Shown here: piece after piece, positions 62,342-64,000 of the stretch
Layout: each line of letters begins with the position of its first letter
How positions within the stretch are numbered: the first letter of the stretch is position 1
Assembly: GCA_041686235.1 (NCBI GenBank)
Contig: JAWLED010000003.1
Coordinates: 1 to 64,000 of the forward strand
Direction of reading: 5' to 3'
Source: JAAAOH01 sp041686235
Lineage (GTDB): Bacteria; Spirochaetota; Spirochaetia; DSM-27196; PWMO01
DNA: 64,000 nucleotides
Position numbers and translations under genes: made by a program
The notes under the pieces: generated by a model
Told to the model about the DNA's origin: nothing
Seen by the model: only the letters and a program-made list of their open reading frames with translations
Databases searched by the model: none

Positions 62342-63433
62342 ATGCGGGTGGTCGCCTTTGCGGCGATCGCGGGACTTTGCGTGGTTGGACCGGCCGTGGA
62401 GTCGGCGAGCGCGCAGCACACAACCGAGTCGGCGGGCGCACAGCACACAACCGAGTCGGCGAGGGGGCAGCACACAGCCGAGTCGGCGGGAGCCCCGATG
62501 GGCCCCTCCTCCTCGCTCGCCGAACAACCGGGCATCGCCTCGACCGCGCTGTTCGAGACCGGAGAGTCGCTTACCCCGGTTGGCGAGTTCCTTTGGCGCG
62601 CCCGGCGAGCTCTCGCCGATAGGCTCGGGGAGCCGGTGCGCACGGTAGCCGGAAACGGCTCGCCTCGGTCATGGGCGTCTCTTATGCTCTTTTTCGCCCT
62701 CTACGGACTTGCGAATGCAGCCCTCCCGGGCCACAGAAAGACCCTTTTGGCGGCCTACTTCCTCGCCGAAGACGCCCGCCCTGTCCATGGCATCGTCTCG
62801 GGCGCACTCGTCGCCCTGCTCCAAGTGCTGTCGGCCTCCGTGTTGGTTGTCGGCGGGTATTATCTCTTCGATGCCGGTCTCCCGGAAACGCTCGATACCG
62901 GCGCGTGGTGGATACGACGGATCACCGCCGTCGGCATCGCCGCGCTGGGCGGACTGTTTCTCGTAGGACGCGTAGTGGAGTTTGCGCGCACGCGCGACGA
63001 TTGGCATCAACAGAAGGTAATGTCGGCGCTGTCTCCGCTCGACACGCGTATCGACCCCGACAATCAGGATCCTGCCGTGCACCTGGTTGCCGAGCACTCT
63101 CGCCGCCTGAGGCGTCGCCGGCGCTCCGACGCCTCATGGTTTCCCGCAGTCATCGCCTCGGGTACGGTACCCTCCCCGGGGCCGGCCCTGGTCCTGCTGC
63201 TCGCCATATCCGTTGGCGCTCCGCTGATCGGGATCGCCGCGATGGTCACGATCACTGTGGGAATGGCTGTAACGCTCGCCGTGCTTTCGGTGGCAACGAT
63301 TGTCGCGAAGGAGCGGGTGGTTGATCTCCTCGGCAGCCGGGCTGCGCACTACACTCACCTATCAATAGACATGCTTGGCTCGCTCACCTTGATCACATTC
63401 GGCGTGGCGGTGATTCTTATGGGAATAGGATAA
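62342..63433 (+). CDS. NicO/RcnA-like membrane transporter
   Basis: 363 residues. ATG 62342 follows GAGGGA and opens a signal-like helix (MRVVAFAAIAGLCVV, end near SASAQ). About 25-55 is a three-copy repeat around AQHTTESAG, which adds histidines on the outer side. About six membrane helices follow. LANAALPGHRKTLLAAYFL near 122 corresponds to the HALxPGHxKT metal-site helix of NicO proteins (here N-A-A-L-P-G-H-R-K-T), and SGTVPSPGPALVLLLAISVG near 277 to the second half. NicO proteins export nickel or cobalt; the changed first histidine leaves the substrate open. Confidence 0.75.
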   Translation: MRVVAFAAIAGLCVVGPAVESASAQHTTESAGAQHTTESARGQHTAESAGAPMGPSSSLAEQPGIASTALFETGESLTPVGEFLWRARRALADRLGEPVRTVAGNGSPRSWASLMLFFALYGLANAALPGHRKTLLAAYFLAEDARPVHGIVSGALVALLQVLSASVLVVGGYYLFDAGLPETLDTGAWWIRRITAVGIAALGGLFLVGRVVEFARTRDDWHQQKVMSALSPLDTRIDPDNQDPAVHLVAEHSRRLRRRRRSDASWFPAVIASGTVPSPGPALVLLLAISVGAPLIGIAAMVTITVGMAVTLAVLSVATIVAKERVVDLLGSRAAHYTHLSIDMLGSLTLITFGVAVILMGIG

Positions 63434-63438
63434 TCGGG

Positions 63439-63900
63439 CTACACGAAACGCTCGAGCACGGATACGACCAGTGCGTGGTCGTCCTCCTGCGCTAATCCGG
63501 AAACGGTAATCGCTCCGATGACCCCGGCACCCCGGAGGCGAATCGGAAACGAGCCACCGTGCGGAACGAATTCGCGTGGATTGACGTAGTAGCGTTCTTC
63601 TATTGTCATCTTCTCGGCGGCGAGCGCGCGTCCGACACGTAGTGAGCTCTTGTGGAACCGCAGCACCACGGCTACTTTTCGCTCGATCCATCGATCGTTG
63701 TCCGGAGTGGTCCCGGCCATAGCGATGTGAAACAACTGCTGGCCGTACGCGGTGACATCAATGGCAACCGAGACCCCGCGATTGCGGGCCTCTTCGTGCA
63801 GTGCCGTGCCGATTCGGTGCCCTAAATCGTGATCAAAGTGCTCGAACTGTAGTCGCGATTCCTCTTCGGTTATTCGGTCTATGTCGCTTTGAATGCTCAT
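63439..63900 (-). CDS. UPF0303 / heme-degrading-domain-like protein
   Basis: 153 residues, cytoplasmic. It matches the UPF0303 (DUF967) group of the GlcG/HbpS fold: FDHDLGHRIGTALHEEARNRG near residue 20, VAIDVTAYGQQLFHIAMAGTTPDN near 45 in part, WIERKVAVVLRFHKSSLRVG near 75, and FPIRLRGAGVIGAITVSGLAQEDDH near 120 in part. Function is unknown; the fold binds heme or other cofactors in some members. ATG 63900 has no ribosome site. A TATAAT ends six bases upstream. Confidence 0.88.
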   Translation of the reverse strand: MSIQSDIDRITEEESRLQFEHFDHDLGHRIGTALHEEARNRGVSVAIDVTAYGQQLFHIAMAGTTPDNDRWIERKVAVVLRFHKSSLRVGRALAAEKMTIEERYYVNPREFVPHGGSFPIRLRGAGVIGAITVSGLAQEDDHALVVSVLERFV

Positions 63901-63906
63901 GGCGCC

Positions 63907-63912
63907 ATTATA
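63907..63912 (-). promoter_or_regulatory. Extended -10 promoter, predicted leaderless mRNA
   Basis: Minus strand TGG-TATAAT, then GGCGCC and the ATG of the UPF0303 gene. A TGn extended -10 compensates for a poor -35; transcription should start at the start codon. Confidence 0.6.
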
Positions 63913-63949
63913 CCACGCCACGATCTATTGGCCGTACGGTTTTTTTGGA

Positions 63950-63990
63950 GCCCGCAGCGGGCAGCCCGCAGCCTGCAGCTCGTAGCCGGC
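63950..63990. repeat. Short GC-rich repeat at right edge
   Basis: AGCCCGCAGCGGGCAGCCCGCAG-type direct and inverted copies (unit CAGCCCGCAG). It may belong to a larger array beyond the window. Confidence 0.5.
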
Positions 63991-64000
63991 GCTCCCACAC

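Overview
The window is a 64 kb piece of a GC-rich (roughly 60%) bacterial chromosome in a draft assembly with two 100-N gaps. Its gene content looks like a free-living spirochaete. Support for that is a spirochaete-style ribosomal protein S21, a RecJ with a long insertion, several TPR proteins, FecR/beta-barrel outer-membrane proteins, and GAF-PilZ and ComFB proteins. Lineage is an inference; no rRNA is present. It is ordinary chromosome rather than a mobile island: no transposase, integrase, phage gene or CRISPR array was seen.

Layout. 1-11 kb: lon (partial), recO, a 5'-nucleotidase-like HAD protein, deoA-recJ, an M23 peptidase overlapping rpsU, a SelB-like protein that lacks its GTPase domain, and a lipoprotein. 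11-18 kb: a leftward set (TPR-Mrr fusion, phosphoesterase, ParB-like protein) and a rightward set (two TPR proteins, trxB). 18-30.5 kb: mutL, two related outer-membrane barrel genes, a nucleotidyltransferase and a 1,741-residue outer-membrane protein. 30.5-40.6 kb: spirochaete proteins of unknown role, including a voltage-sensor/HAMP protein, DUF503, ComFB, an HD phosphohydrolase, a GAF-PilZ protein and a 996-residue protein resembling a decayed cyclase-STAND-TPR regulator, then tRNA-Met. 40.7-44.8 kb: the class III ribonucleotide reductase operon nrdR-nrdD-(glycyl radical/thioredoxin fusion)-nrdG under an NrdR box. 44.8-49 kb: an esterase, the biotin ECF transporter bioY-bioM-bioN and a D-Ala-D-Ala carboxypeptidase. 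49-57.5 kb: redox and Fe-S genes (dihydroorotate dehydrogenase-like protein, FAD oxidoreductase, solute-binding protein, superoxide dismutase, sufS-sufU), gpmA and a CYTH/lipid-kinase pair. 57.5-64 kb: an MBL-fold protein, an RNA m5U methyltransferase with a Gly/Arg tail, a DUF255 thioredoxin-domain protein, a NicO-type transporter and a UPF0303 protein.

Most striking system. The class III RNR appears split. NrdD ends just after its zinc ribbon. The segment that should follow, carrying the RIVGYYR glycyl-radical motif, is on the next gene with its own ribosome site and is fused through a repetitive linker to a CPNC thioredoxin domain. Radical subunit, likely reductant, activase and repressor therefore sit in one operon. 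Other points worth following are the G-domain-less SelB, the DnaQ-like insertion in RecJ, the voltage-sensor/HAMP protein, GC-rich short tandem repeats at many gene ends, several promoters that would give leaderless mRNAs, and an assembly gap that is an artefact (the same 99 bases flank it on both sides).
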